From Capillidium heterosporum (lineage: Eukaryota > Entomophthoromycota > Entomophthoromycetes > Entomophthorales > Capillidiaceae): 64,000 nt of DNA. Shown piece after piece: positions 23,519-35,620 of this stretch. How positions within the stretch are numbered: the stretch's first letter is position 1; each line of letters begins with the position of its first letter. The notes under the pieces were generated by a model that made no database searches, was not told the origin of the DNA, and was given only the letters and a program-made list of their open reading frames with translations. The stretch lies in the NCBI GenBank assembly GCA_016630905.1, contig WBMQ01000003.1, forward strand, positions 2,666,001 through 2,730,000, given 5' to 3'. The translations under genes were made by a program, and so were the position numbers.

Positions 23519-26500
23519 ATGACTTCAAGAGACTTACCCAAGAAGGAGGCAACCATCTTCAAAAATATTTTGGTATCTTATATCCTTGCCACCCAATACT
23601 TACTTCGAAATTTCTAACTTTTAGAAAATGTACGAGTACAAGCAGTACAAGCAAGGCATCAAGAGTTGCGATACCATTCTCAAAAAATTTCCCAACCATG
23701 GCGGTATATTTTGTGATTTAAATGTATTTTGACTGTATATTTTTATAGAAACTTTAACTTTGAAAGGATTATTCACCGTAAATTTGGATAAACGGGAAGA
23801 GGGTTTTGAATTGGCAAAGAAAGGGCTTGCTAATAACTTGACCAGTCCAGTGTGTATCCTTTTTATATTGTTTTTAATATACATATATGTTTTACCCAAG
23901 TATACATCATTTTATAAAACTCTATTACCTTGATTCCTTCAATTTCTTTAGCTTGGAACGTTTATGGAATTATGCATCGTGCTGATAAGAACTATAAAGA
24001 AGCACTCAAAGCCTTTACGCAGGCCTATAAATACGACAAGGTAAATATCAGCACTATAACCAACTTTAACTTTTCTATTAGGACAACTTTAATATATTCA
24101 GAGATATCTGTATGATCCATGTGCACCTCAGGAATTACGATCTGTACAATGTATCTTTATATTGTTTATATACCATATATTTATTTTGAAATAGGAAACA
24201 AGTTTGCAAATTTTGGAGCTGAAGCCCACGAGTAGAACTTTTTGGGCCGGTTTAGCTGTTTCCTACGACCTACTAGATAAACCTGAAATGGCAATCAAGG
24301 TCTTGGATGCTTACGAAGATACTTTCAACGTACTTTATTTACAAATCGTCTGTTTTAACTGGTTTCAAGGCTTCACGTCAAGTGCCCAACTACGAACATT
24401 CAGAACTTCTGTTGTTTAGACTTGAGCTTATAGTGAAAACTGGAAATTTCGAAGAAGCTTTAGTCAACTGCGAAAAAATTTTCTCGATTGTGTTCGACCG
24501 CACTATGATAAAGTTCTATAAAGGTAAACTTAGACTCATGGGAATATTACTTTCTAACATGTTAATAGCTACCATCTTAAGGAAACTGAACCGTATCGAT
24601 GAAGCAGCCGTCATCTTTAAAGACTTGGTACAGATCAATCCAGATAATCTAGAATTCGTCAACGGCTTACTCTCCTGCGATAATTTAAACAAGGGTAACT
24701 ATATACTTTCATATTTCAAACCTTTAATACTATTGTGTAGATGACTTAAACCAAGAAGATTTAGAACGTTTAAGTGTCATCCTTTCAGATCTCAAAAGAG
24801 ACAACCCTAAATCGAACTTACTCAAATTTTTGCCATTGAAATATTTAGAAGGTATTTATAAACCATTGTATATTTTATTGATTATTATTTAGGGGAACAG
24901 TTCGAGCATTTAGCTAGTGAGTATATAGAAGCTAACATAAGAAAGGGCGTCCCATCACTATTTTCCAACGTCAAGAGTCTTTACGAAAACAAGCCCAAGC
25001 GTGACGCTATATTGAAGATCGTAGATTCTTTTTACAGCAACCTACAGAGTTTGGGTAAATTTTATGAAGGCTCAGGTAAGTTAAATTGATATACTAGTTT
25101 TTAAAGTTACTTTTAGAATCAGTTCTACCAACTGCTGAGCTATGGACCCTCTACTACCTTGCCCAACATCACGACAAAGTTGGAAATCACAAATTCGCAC
25201 TTCAATATATAGAAAAAGCTATAGAACATACACCAACTATGGTGGAACTATTTATGACTAAGGCTCGTATCTTCAAGGTAAATTCCAACTGGGTAACTTT
25301 TATTTACTTCATCTTTAGCACATGAACGAGTTAGGAAAGGCTATGGATACTATGAATGAAGCTAGAGAATTAGATCTGCAGGATCGCCATGTAAATAGCA
25401 AATGCTCCAAGTATATGCTCCGTAACAACGAGGTTGCTTTAGCCGAGCAAACTATTTCCCTTTTCATTCGTGTAAGCCCTTTGATTAAAACTGTAGATTT
25501 TAACGTTTTTAACCTTAGCCTGAATGTGTCGACAAAGTTGCCGAGTTGTACGAGAGCCAGTGTTTATGGTTCATCATTGAAAGTGCTGAAGCTTACTACC
25601 GTCAAGGCCAACTCGCTATGGCTTTAAAAAAGAGTCTTGATATAATTAAGGTAACTTTTCAAAGTGCTGGTAAACTGAAATATTTCATAGCTCTTTGATG
25701 AATTTGAAGATGATCAATTCGATTTCCATAGTTACTGTATGCGTAGAATTACAGTTCGTCACTACATCAAGTACGATATATTTTTACATCTGATTGCCTA
25801 TATTTATTTTCTCTTTTAATGTTTATTCAAGGATGTTGCAATTTGAGGACGAGCTTTATTCTAGAAAGATTTACCTACAGGCCGCCCAACTAGCTGCTCA
25901 AGTAAGCTTATTTTACTCTACCAAGTTACTAACCATTATCAACTCATCTTTAAAGTGCTACTTAAGGATACGCGAAAACCCCGAATCCGTCAAAAACGCA
26001 TCCATTCCTGGCTATGGTATCTTTATCATAAACCTGGCTTTTATTAAGTGATTTTTAGAAAACCTTTCAGCAGCCGATAAAAAGAAACTCAAAGCCAAGC
26101 TCAAGAAGCAGAGCTTGAAAAGCAAGGACGAGGAAAATGTCAAGAAAGGTGATCTTTTTATCGGCTTTACTGTCTTCTAATCGCTTTCTTTTTGTAAATT
26201 TTAATAGCTGGATCTGAGAAAAAAGACCAAGATCCTAATGGCATACAGTTGCTTAATGTAAATCAAACCTCATAATCTACTGAAGCTAACTATTTATGAA
26301 TAGGAACCTAATCCCTTAGGTAAAGCCACCCAGTACCTAAACAAAGCTTTAAGCTCCAGCAAACTACTACCTACCCCCTTCTATGCAGTTGCCTTCCAAG
26401 TTTTCCTCAAGGACCACCAATTGGTCCAGGCTACCAAGATGCTGACCTTCTTACCTCAACACTCTGAATTCAAAAAGTACCAGCAGGACCTTACCAAGGC

Positions 26501-26622
26501 TATCGATGGCGCTGCTAAGGCTGACAAAGTTTCCGAGTCAACCAGGCAAGTTCTTGCTTGGGTTTGTTGAGAAGGTTGCTGAGAAACATGTCTTGGAAGG
26601 CTTGCAGAAGCTCCAAATCTAA
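23519..26622 (+). CDS. naa15: NatA N-terminal acetyltransferase auxiliary subunit (Naa15/Nat1); C-terminal +1 frame change possible
   Basis: TPR scaffold that binds catalytic Naa10 and anchors NatA to ribosomes for N-terminal acetylation. Nineteen exons can be read: 23519-23572, 23625-23703, 23749-23853, 23952-24040, 24082-24150, 24195-24329, 24370-24523, 24569-24694, 24741-24851, 24893-25075, 25117-25277, 25319-25471, 25519-25650, 25691-25770, 25832-25901, 25956-26016, 26059-26148, 26208-26257 and 26304 on. Most introns are 37-60 nt. Family blocks in order: [111 protein letters not shown]. The KKLKAKLKK basic stretch is also typical. Frame one ends at TGA 26568-26570. One base later, 17 codons ([17 protein letters not shown]) continue to TAA at 26620. 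Length about 722 or 740, somewhat short for the family. Confidence 0.92.
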
Positions 26623-27173
26623 AAGTTGGCGGTCTTTGAAGTAATAAAGAAACTTACTAGAGTTTGCTTCGACTGTATAAAGTTTTGTTTAGTGTAAATG
26701 ATGTAGAAATCTGTATAATGAATAGTCAAAGATAGTTATAATCGAATTGCTATCTAATCTCATAGGATCCGCTCTTCCAGAATAGGGTTAGAATGCCAAG
26801 TTTTACTTAATTGCTTCAATAAATTGTTCTAGCTTTTTGCCTCAAAGATGGGAATAACTAAATTTTGTATTTTTAGGTGTACTTATTTATAGAGCAAAAG
26901 TCAGAAGCTCCAGTTCAGGTGGAGTATATGTAGACCCTGAATAAATTTGAAGATCGATTCTCTAGCAAATAGTATCCAGATTAGCCACTCATTATTGGTT
27001 TAAAGTTAAGTTGATCCAAAAATAGTTGTCACTTTCTCGCCTGCGTCCAGAACCAAAGGTATATTGTTTCAACTAGCAATTTCTCCTTCCTTTTTATACA
27101 TCAACACTTGGACAACCTCAGCAACTAGAAAAAACAATTGCAACCAACCCATAAATAAGTGTATTTTAGCAAG
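26623..27173. other. Spacer and promoter of Flc paralog 2
   Basis: Upstream region of Flc paralog 2. No gene seen. Confidence 0.4.
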
Positions 27174-29295
27174 ATGTACATAGATTTAAAGCGAACTATG
27201 TACGTATGGGCTGCGCTGATAGCACTGGCAGCAGCCTTCGAATTCAACACAAACAGTATAAAGGACTGTACTAACAAAACCTCAAATAACCCCAGCCAGT
27301 TCCAACTCAAGAACTTCAACATCAACCTCGACCCCAAATCTAATGCTCTATCGACCTCCATAGAAGCCCAACTTACCAATCAAATAACTTCAGCCAAGGC
27401 CGAGATCTCCTTATCCTTTTTAGGCACTCAAGTGCTGACAGTACCCCTTGACCTCTGTACTTCGGTTACCGGGAAAAGTTTATGCCCATTACAGCCTGGT
27501 TCATGGGCCCAATCCTACTCTATTGATCTACCGAAGCAAGCTACCAACGTAGCCGACATCCTCAACAAGATCCCTGGCTCCGACATCACCGGCAAATTAC
27601 GTATTCTCGACGCCCAAGGTCAAGATCTAGGCTGTGTATCAGTTGGACTTCAAAGTGAGTCGATCGCTAAGCAGCCAGCTATAATCGCAACTGTAGTTTC
27701 AATCGCCGGCTTATCAGCAGTACTATCTTCGGTATCGGCGGTAGCTACTGCCGCCATGGTAGCAAGCCTGCCATCCAGTCTAAGTTCCCAGACGCGACCC
27801 GGCCCTACCCCTAGCTTCTTTGACGTCCTAAGTTCGTTCCAGTTTATAGCTACTACCGGACAGTTGGGTGTCAACTACCCGGGATTTTACCAAGACTTCA
27901 CCACTAACTTTGGTTGGGCCAATGGCATCATCAATATCCCCGCCTTCCAGAATGCCATCGACTCGTGGAGACCTTCAACTTCCAGTTCAGGTGCCAGGTT
28001 AAGTCGTAGAGCTGCTTTAGATAGCTTTATGCCTGATAAGAACGCTACCAGTTATAGTCAGTTGGCTGGTATTGCCAGCTACTCGGCGAAACTTAGAGTC
28101 AAGCCAGAGAACTACTTTTTGACGGTGCTCATGCTATTCGGCTGTATCTTAGGTGGGTTAACTGTCCTCCTATTCCTTCTCCGCTTGATTTTGGAACTAT
28201 TGAGTAGATTCAAGCCCAAGCTCTTTTTGGAACTGAGAGATCACTACGCCAACTACTACTTGGGAAATCTTCTGCGAGTCCAACTTTTACTGTACTTTGT
28301 CTTGGCTACGGCAGCCTTCTACCAATTTACTCTAGACGACATCTGGCAGATCAAAGTGGTAGCTGGTGTTATCCTCGGTGTATTCTGTGTTGTACTGATG
28401 GCCTTTGTTTCGTTTTTGGTAATCCGAGAAGGTCCTTATAGATTATACAATACGCCTAAACTGAACTACCGATACGGTGCTCTATACAGCGATTACCGCC
28501 AACCCGTTTACATGTTCTTTTTGATTGTCATCATCTCCAGTTTGGTGCGCGCCTTCGCAGTCGGTGTACTGGCTAACATCGTGTGGGCCCAGCTTGCGGT
28601 TCTAGTAGCGACTGAAATCTTTTTCTTTGTGATGCTATTCTTTATGAAGCCTTACGCTTCCCAACTTGGTAACACGCTGATGGTCTTCATTGGTATTTTA
28701 CGAATCGCCAACACCGCCTTAACCTTCTTCTACATTGATTCCGTCAACTTGCCCGAGTTAGCACGCACCGTCATAGCTTACGCCATGTTGGCCCTGCAAG
28801 CTATCATGATCCTTGCCATCACTGTCATGACGCTGTGGGGTCTGGTTATTACGGTATACAATATGATCAAAGGTAAACCGGTCACCTGAGGAGGCTACTG
28901 GAGTTACCGATGATACTGGTTTCGTTAGACAGTACAATACCGGTAAAAGTCTGGAAGAACCCGTATCCTTACATCGTAGGGATGACTCCAGTAACCACTA
29001 CACCATGAACTCGGAACATAGTCAACTTAGACCAGTAAGTGACGTCGAAAAGGGTTACGACATGAACAATTTGGGACGCTACGATACACCCGACCACGGC
29101 CCACCTTCGCTATCCAGCTATGTACCGACTCACCCCGAGACCAAAATGCCTATGCCTATGCCTGATTCGAGGGCTGCCGATCGTCGCATCATATTCGGTG
29201 AAGAGGATGACGACACTTCTAATTATACTGGCGTCTCGCCACCTAACCCATCTTACGTGAGAAGTAACCCTAAGTTCCCTTCATCGCGTAACTAG
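27174..29295 (+). CDS. Flc/TRP-like membrane protein, paralog 2; +1 frame change at 28887
   Basis: Close paralog of the 8.5-10.8 kb gene, in opposite orientation. Most of the membrane region is identical or conservatively changed. Start chosen at 27174 because MYIDLKRTMYVW matches paralog 1; an in-frame ATG lies 15 bp upstream. Signal peptide, Cys-containing ML-like domain, hydrophobic Ala/Ser-rich stretch and about eight helices as in paralog 1. The main frame stops at TGA 28887-28889, right after KGKPVT. Reading one base later, from 28888, gives EEATGVTDDTGFVRQY and a tail of about 135 residues to TAG at 29293-29295. That tail aligns with the paralog 1 tail (ETGFVRR, DVERG vs DVEKG, GEEDDD vs AEEDHD). 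The junction is ACC-TGA-G. Homologous tails in a shifted frame in both paralogs show that the tail is, or recently was, translated. Confidence 0.87.
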
Positions 29296-29942
29296 CAGTA
29301 TACAATGCTACTGGATAAGTCCAAGTTTTACTATTCAGATTATTATAATTAAACCATTGACATGTATTTTTGAAAGTATAATGCTTTGTTAAATTTAATA
29401 ACATGGTATCATTTATTATATCCTCTACCTATCCCATATAATGACGGCTATCTATATAGTGATCATATGCCAAATCAGTAATATTTTGTTGGTACGATAC
29501 CCTACATAAATATCCCAAACGGATGTAAGTTATACAGCCTGAGTTGATTCCCAGCCTTCTATAAAACTATTTTAAGCAAGTAATATAAGCTACTTAATGA
29601 ACTGATGCCTTTTGAGCATTTTCTATCTTTGCATACTTCATTTCTTGGTAGTTGACGTGAAGAACATCAAATTGGTATGATAAATTTGGAAAACTAGCAA
29701 ACTGGGCATTATTGACATGTATATCAGGAATTATATTAGATATATATTCAATGAACAACCGGTATAAATAACCCTGAATATCTATTCTATGTAAGCTGAA
29801 AAGTTTATCTACTACGAACTCAAGTTCTTTTAAAAGAATATATAGCAAATGAGTATAAAAAGCGAGAAGGTTATTTAGTTGGAGTATCAAATATAGCATT
29901 AGTTTACATCCAACCTCTCCTCAAACTCAACTGCAACCTATC
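29296..29942. other. Intergenic
   Basis: AT-rich. A 101-codon minus-strand open frame (29899-29594) has no recognisable family signal; I leave it uncalled. Confidence 0.35.
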
Positions 29943-30407
29943 ATGAAATTCTACCTTTTGTACAAACCCAACTTCTTTTCACTTATCTGGCTCACTATGG
30001 CAATCTTAACTTGATATGTTTAACCTGTTTCCCAAGTTGACAAATTCAACAACACTTTGGCTTTACCTAGGACTATTCCAAGAGCTTCAGGATACTTTGA
30101 CGACGGTGAGAAAAATGCCTTGTAGGCTGTCTTTGACATTTTGCAAGAGTACAGTGCTAGTGATGCTAACAAATGTGGGGTAATTTTAAGTGTGAATATC
30201 CACAATGCCGTATTCACCTACCTGTCTAGCCAGTTCTCGGACCACATTTCTTTAATTAGTGTGCACAGCTACATGATAACCAATAAAATTAACATGGGCA
30301 AATGCTATATTCCAGGCATCAACTGTGACTACAAGACCAAGTTTAGCTGTGTAAACAGAAACAGGTTCAAATGTGAGAGGCTACAAATACGCTTCCGGGT
30401 ACTTTAG
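29943..30407 (+). pseudogene. Secreted-protein gene relic with in-frame stops
   Basis: Family not recognised. One frame reads a signal-peptide-like start (MKFYLLYKPNFFSLIWLTMAILT). The body continues past three in-frame stops: TGA and TAA soon after the signal peptide, and TAG after EKNAL. It has DDGEKNAL, NIHNAVFTYLSSQ and a Cys-containing C-terminus. The frame is never lost over about 155 codons, so decay is by substitution only. An intron around 30012-30025 could hide the first two stops, but not the TAG. Confidence 0.45.
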
Positions 30408-31089
30408 AAGACCTTGAATCTATATCGGAAGCTACAATCACAAGGTACAAGCTTGGGAAACAAATAGGTGTTTTTAAATAAGCCAAGCGTATCTCTACTA
30501 CCTTAAGGTTGCAAATTTGTATAGAATTTAACAGTTTAATCGATAATTGTTAACAAGGTGTTCATTTGTAAGTGTAAGGTTGTACTATAAAGTATTCTGT
30601 ATTAAATCATCACACCAGTAAAGTATTTTAAGAAAAATCAACCATACTTACAAAACATCTTTTTATATGCCTACTGATATCCTTCCAATTCATTTTGATA
30701 TATATATTTGGTTGCAACTTGCTTATAGTAGCCTACCTTGGATAAAGCATATATACCATATGTTTAGCCTACTTTGTCTTTTCAAATTACATAGTTGTTA
30801 AAATAATACACCTTAGTTAAATAACTACTTTGATCTAAATATACTGCAACCTTATAATGAATTGGTTTTTAAAGTTTTGCTGGAATAGCTTCCGACCTGA
30901 GTTTAAAGAAATTTGGGATGGTTATGCTATTGTCAAAGTCAAGCAATTTGACCTTGAACTTTCTTTATGAAGTTTGTATCGTGAGATACAATTTAGATGT
31001 ATTGAAGTTAACTTGGACGGACATTGGCAAAAAATCATATAAAGTCAATTCCGATACGTAGAGCTAAATAGAGAAGATCGAGTTCGAAC
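30408..31089. other. Intergenic
   Basis: AT-rich promoter side of the holo-ACP synthase gene. No gene seen. Confidence 0.35.
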
Positions 31090-31711
31090 ATGATAGTTGG
31101 GGTTGGTACCGATATTATACATTTGAGTCGGATACGAAAACTGCTAACAACCCCCAGCTTCAAAACCAACACGAACCGAACCTTCAAATTTGCAAACCGT
31201 ATCCTGAGTAAAAACGAACTTGTCAGCTTCAAAACGACGTTCAAAGAATTAAAAGATGGATTTGAGAGTATAAAAAATGGAAATGAGGTTGAAGTTGAAG
31301 GAATAAGTAAATATTTGGCTATAAGGTAATATTTAATTATTTATTTTTAGTTTTTTATATTATATTTGCACTTTAAACTTATGCTTGTAATTTTCCTAAA
31401 TGTACAATAGATGGGCAATTAAGGAAGCCTGTTACAAAGCCTATTACCCACATAGAAAGTTAACTTGGCCCGAAGTCGAGATACTTTACGACTCAGGTAC
31501 CATTTTCTATATATATTATTTTTAATTATTTACTCGTTTTGTTATTTAAGGTAAGCCTTATGTTCAGTTTGGTTTGTTAGATGAAAGGCGATCTTTCAAA
31601 GGGAATTCTACGGGTATAGGCTTGAAGGATGTGAAGGCCCATATTTCAGTATCTCATGAGGTGGATACTGTCCTAGCCTTTGTAGTTTTGGAGATGGTTG
31701 ATTCGAAATAG
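31090..31711 (+). CDS. Holo-[acyl-carrier-protein] synthase (AcpS/Ppt2-type 4'-phosphopantetheinyl transferase)
   Basis: Transfers the phosphopantetheine arm of CoA to acyl carrier protein; the fungal Ppt2 type serves mitochondrial ACP. Three exons: 31090-31325, 31411-31496, 31551-31711, giving about 160 residues. Family motifs in order: GVGTDIIHLSRI near the start (metal-binding Asp about 8), FANRILSKNEL, then KYLAIRWAIKEACYKAYYP, which carries the WAxKEA catalytic/metal site across intron 1, LTWPEVEILYDSGKP across intron 2, and HISVSHE near the end. No mitochondrial presequence is obvious in this start; an upstream exon is not excluded. Confidence 0.9.
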
Positions 31712-32039
31712 TTATTTTAGGAGTTATATATCATCTAATAAAATTGATGCCACATATACTTTATATGCATGAAGTTGTAAGGTATATCCTCGTTTAATTT
31801 AGGAATTTTAATTTTTTGTTACCTCCAAGTAATTATTTTATATTTGTTAAAGCTTATTATATAAACTAAAAACTGCTAAATGTTAAGAAAGCCGAAAGTT
31901 GTTATATTTGAAAATAAAGGTTAATATGATATAGTAAAAGTACTCACAAACCACTTTATTTAACTTAAAACCATTTAGATTGCCAAGAATATTTATTTTT
32001 ACTAGTAGTTTCTCATACTAACTACAACACAGCACACCA
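31712..32039. other. Short convergent spacer
   Basis: AT-rich 3' spacer between two convergent genes. No gene seen. Confidence 0.4.
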
Positions 32040-32468
32040 TTAAAGCTCGTCTTTCTCAAGATCCACAAAGTCATAAGTCAACCTTCTACAGGCGACACCA
32101 CCTTTGACTTTGGACCATCCTTCTTCTTGAATGACATCAAACTCCTTTTCGTTGTCAATCAAAGCGGTGTAGCCATTAGGCCCACACTCTAGGACATTAA
32201 TGTCATACTTATCACCTTTAACCTCTATAACCCTACTAAAATAACCATCAAAAGTCGAATTGTTGTTGGTCATTTGACTTACCTTTGGTGAGGTATTTGA
32301 AGTACTTAAGCCATCTTTGATGTAACACCGATCCTCAAATAAGCACAAAGACAAGACAGATTGTACTTTGGCTTGGATAGCAAACTGTTGGGTGATGAGA
32401 CTTGTAACTAGCAGGACTACTAACTTTGAATAGTTGTTAAGCATTTTTGTGGGTTGAGATGGTGGCAA
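32040..32468 (-). CDS. Small secreted protein
   Basis: Not recognised. 142 codons from 32468, or 134 from the second ATG (32444), which is more likely because the signal peptide then starts directly (MLNNYSKLVVLLVTSLITQQ). The mature part of about 110 residues has four cysteines (CLFEDRC, LECGPNG, ACRRL), consistent with two disulfides, and an acidic C-terminus. A GTAAGT inside the frame does not give a frame-keeping intron, so I read it as a single exon. It could be a secreted effector or wall protein. Confidence 0.6.
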   Translation of the reverse strand: MPPSQPTKMLNNYSKLVVLLVTSLITQQFAIQAKVQSVLSLCLFEDRCYIKDGLSTSNTSPKVSQMTNNNSTFDGYFSRVIEVKGDKYDINVLECGPNGYTALIDNEKEFDVIQEEGWSKVKGGVACRRLTYDFVDLEKDEL

Positions 32469-33371
32469 AGAAAGAGTTTAAGCTTCTTCAAGCCTACTCA
32501 AATGTTTTATGTATTAAACAATCCTTAGTATCCTAAGATGTGTTTAAATCACATGTCTGCTGCATGTTAATATACTCCTTTCGAATATATCATATAAACT
32601 ATATTAAATGTTCTTATAAAGTCAAATCTGCATCCTTTGAAACTATAAAAAGTTACTTATAAAAGGTAAGAAATGAGTTAAAGAGCTGGGTTCCAAGCTT
32701 TTGGCAACATATACCGTGAGTTTAAGCAAGCCGAATCTAACTTTTCTACACCTTTCACCTCTACTATGCTTTTTGGTTGTAGGTGCGTCCATAAACATTG
32801 ATCCGACTTGCCCAAGCCTACGATATACTTTTTTGATAAACATTATAGCAACAAGTTTAAGTGGATGGTACTTATGAAAACTTTACCATTTCAAAAATAT
32901 ATGTAGCATAAAAAACCTATTCTGTTTACTAGTTATAGGTCGGTATTGCTTGTAAAACAGCCTAATATGATGCTAAACCAATACCTGGTGTAATATATTT
33001 TTATCACATCGTCTGTTAGCTTTATGCTATACCATGTTGCTTTAACAGACAGTATCGACCTATATATTATACTTGATTAAAGCTGAGAATCTATAATTAT
33101 AAGCATTTGAATCCTTGTATCTTCATATTCTGATCTGTATGTTGATATCTATATAAAATCATTGTACTGCTTTTGCAGATTAAACATTATAAAGCAACTG
33201 CTTAGTATTCCGGCTAAATATGTAAAGGCTCATGGATAACATATATAAGGAGGACACTGATACTCTGGGCCACTAATTTTTCAATCCATTTGATCCTAAA
33301 CGTAACATTCGGAACAATACGGAGATTTGCTAGATTATCCAACTTCCCAATCTCGAAAGTAAACCTGGTCA
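32469..33371. other. Divergent intergenic region
   Basis: Holds the promoters of the small secreted protein (-) and the Zn2Cys6 factor (+). A 66-codon Arg/Lys-rich minus-strand frame at 32643-32843 shows no family signal. Confidence 0.35.
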
Positions 33372-35084
33372 ATGGAAAAGACAAAGAATTTGGAAGCTGA
33401 TGGGAACCTAGGTAAAAAGAACCAAACTTGCGATCGATGTACTATAAAGAAGAAGAAATGCGATAAAGCTTCACCCTGTGGTAGATGTGTTCACCTTAGA
33501 GTCAAATGTACGTACGAAAGGCAACTTCAGCGACGCTCCGTTCTTTCTGACTCGGTCAAACGACGTATCAACAGCTTTCAAATTAACGAAATAGAGTTGA
33601 GTTTTTTTGTGGAAGATGTCCCTAGAGGTACTTAATTTTTAACATCTAGCGTCTTATACTTTGCAGGCATCAAGCATTCAACTGACGACTACTTTCTTCG
33701 ATTCCCATGGCCTCGAATAATTTTCAACATATTAACTTTCCTCCAATTCCCCAAAATATCGGCCAACTCACTAAGCTTTAAGCACTTGTACAATCATTCT
33801 GAGCTAGTTAAATCTTTGAAAGCCTGTAGGCCAACCAAGGAAATGAGCCAACTACTTGAACCTCTAATGTCAAGTCACTTTACAACTTTACATAGGGCAA
33901 CTATAAACTACTTTCGATACATAAATGTATTTTTCCCAATAGGTATGATGTCCGACTTTTTCAAATATCCAAGGTCCAATTTATTAAAATCAGCAGTATG
34001 GCTTAGTGGTCTCAATTTCGAAAACAATCCTAAGCTCAACCCTTTAATGGATACATTATTTAAAATTGTTTGTGATTATCTCCGACCTAGCAATTTAAAA
34101 CCTTCGCTGGATGTTGTACAGACCCTTTTGATATTAGGCTCCCAACCGTTTCGCAGCTTTAGTAATCAAATCAACTACTTCCACAGCACCGCCATTCGAA
34201 TAGCCCATCAGATTGGATTACACTTAGCTCGACCATCCTCTACTGAACCTAACGTCTACAAATTGGAAGCATTCTTAACCTACAACTCGTTAGTGTACTT
34301 TGTTATCGTCAAATCTACGGTGTACCACTCCTTTCAACTTCCCCATCTAACCTATCTTTACACCACTACGCGGATACGATATATCGACGACTACCTAAGC
34401 AATAAAGAGACCTTAGATAAGCTCAGCTGCTTGACCATAAAATTCCAAAAGCAACAGCTTTGTATAAGCTACTATACTTTTATCTATCTCAAGCTTCGAA
34501 ATCTGCAGCTTGATGGGAGTGAACCGAAAGACCTATGCGCCAAAAAAACCTGCAACTTGGTAAATGCGTTTGCCTCCGATATGATGGATATCCTTCAGGA
34601 CTTACATACGTATAAGGGCAATATCAAAGGCAGAGTTCCTGATCTGGTAGACCAACTTATCAACTTTTCGTCGTTCTTACTGTACTATCTCCAATTCCTG
34701 TACCTATCCATCAATTTGTATGGATCGTTCCTTGAAATCAATAGCTCCGACTTTAAAACGTTACAAGTACCTGGAATATCCAAAAAAGTAATAAGTAAAC
34801 TTATCCGCTTTGCACTTTGTGCTATTGGGTTCAGTAAGACAATCGATCTTAGGTATTTTTGCTATTACCAAATACTCAACATATCGCAGTGCTACTCGTT
34901 TTTAATTCGATATCGACAGGTAGATTTAGTTAATGAGCAACAAAGGGCTTCTATAGATACGGTTATCAAAGATATGGAGGCGGATATGGCGAGGTATTTG
35001 CAAGTTTTCTGCTACAAGTTTGCTGTCCCTGCAAATTTACCATTCCTAAGGCTAGCCAAAGTCGATTTTGGATTTGAAGTATGA
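33372..35084 (+). CDS. Zn2Cys6 (Gal4-type) transcription factor
   Basis: Two exons, 33372-33627 and 33667-35084, with a 39-nt intron; about 557 residues. The N-terminal binuclear zinc cluster is complete: C-x2-C-x6-C-x5-C-x2-C-x6-C (TCDRCTIKKKKCDKASPCGRC...VKC, about residues 18-48). The middle has the fungal-specific transcription factor domain pattern, including the segment around YFHSTAIRIAHQIGLHLARP. Nuclear regulator of unknown target genes. Frame is clean over 1.7 kb. The neighbouring genes give no hint of a cluster it would control. Confidence 0.9.
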
Positions 35085-35620
35085 TGCTTGGTTTCGGAGA
35101 AGATTTGTAGTTGGTATGGTTCTAGGTAAACTTTACATTGGTAGTATTCATATTTTACTTTAGTTTAATTTAATAGCTATCTATTTTTTAATGTTTTTAT
35201 TGCCATTACATGCTAAGTGTACTATCAAAAAGCTTTGATTAATGAATTTTTCAAGTCTTAAAAATAATATATAGAATACTGTTAGCTTATTTACTATAAG
35301 TTGAAGGAGTATATCAAAAATACCCTCTACAAAAGCTTAGTGAATATAAATGTTGAAAAATCAAGAAACCTATCTTATAGATCAGTCTAATCTGTATAAG
35401 TTTATATGGTTAACTACATATATGACTTACTTATCCATATAATATCGCCATCATTAATTGGCTAATAGATTACCTTTTTTGTAAAGTTAAATGATTTTTA
35501 TTTAATATTCCAAGCGTTTACAAGCATTAAAGTAGGCCTTAATATCAAAAAGTAAAGTTGATGAGCTTTATAAACATCCAACTTTCTTACCAACTTTTTC
35601 TCAAGCTATATAAACAAATA
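35085..35620. other. Intergenic
   Basis: AT-rich. No gene seen. Confidence 0.4.

Noticed and set aside
24082-24150. Apparent frame break in Naa15 exon 5
   Set aside because: A first reading seemed to meet a stop, but careful reading gives [23 protein letters not shown] without any break.
26529-26550. 22-nt GT..AG stretch as an intron that fixes the Naa15 frame
   Set aside because: It is shorter than any clear intron here (37 nt minimum) and lacks a branch site.
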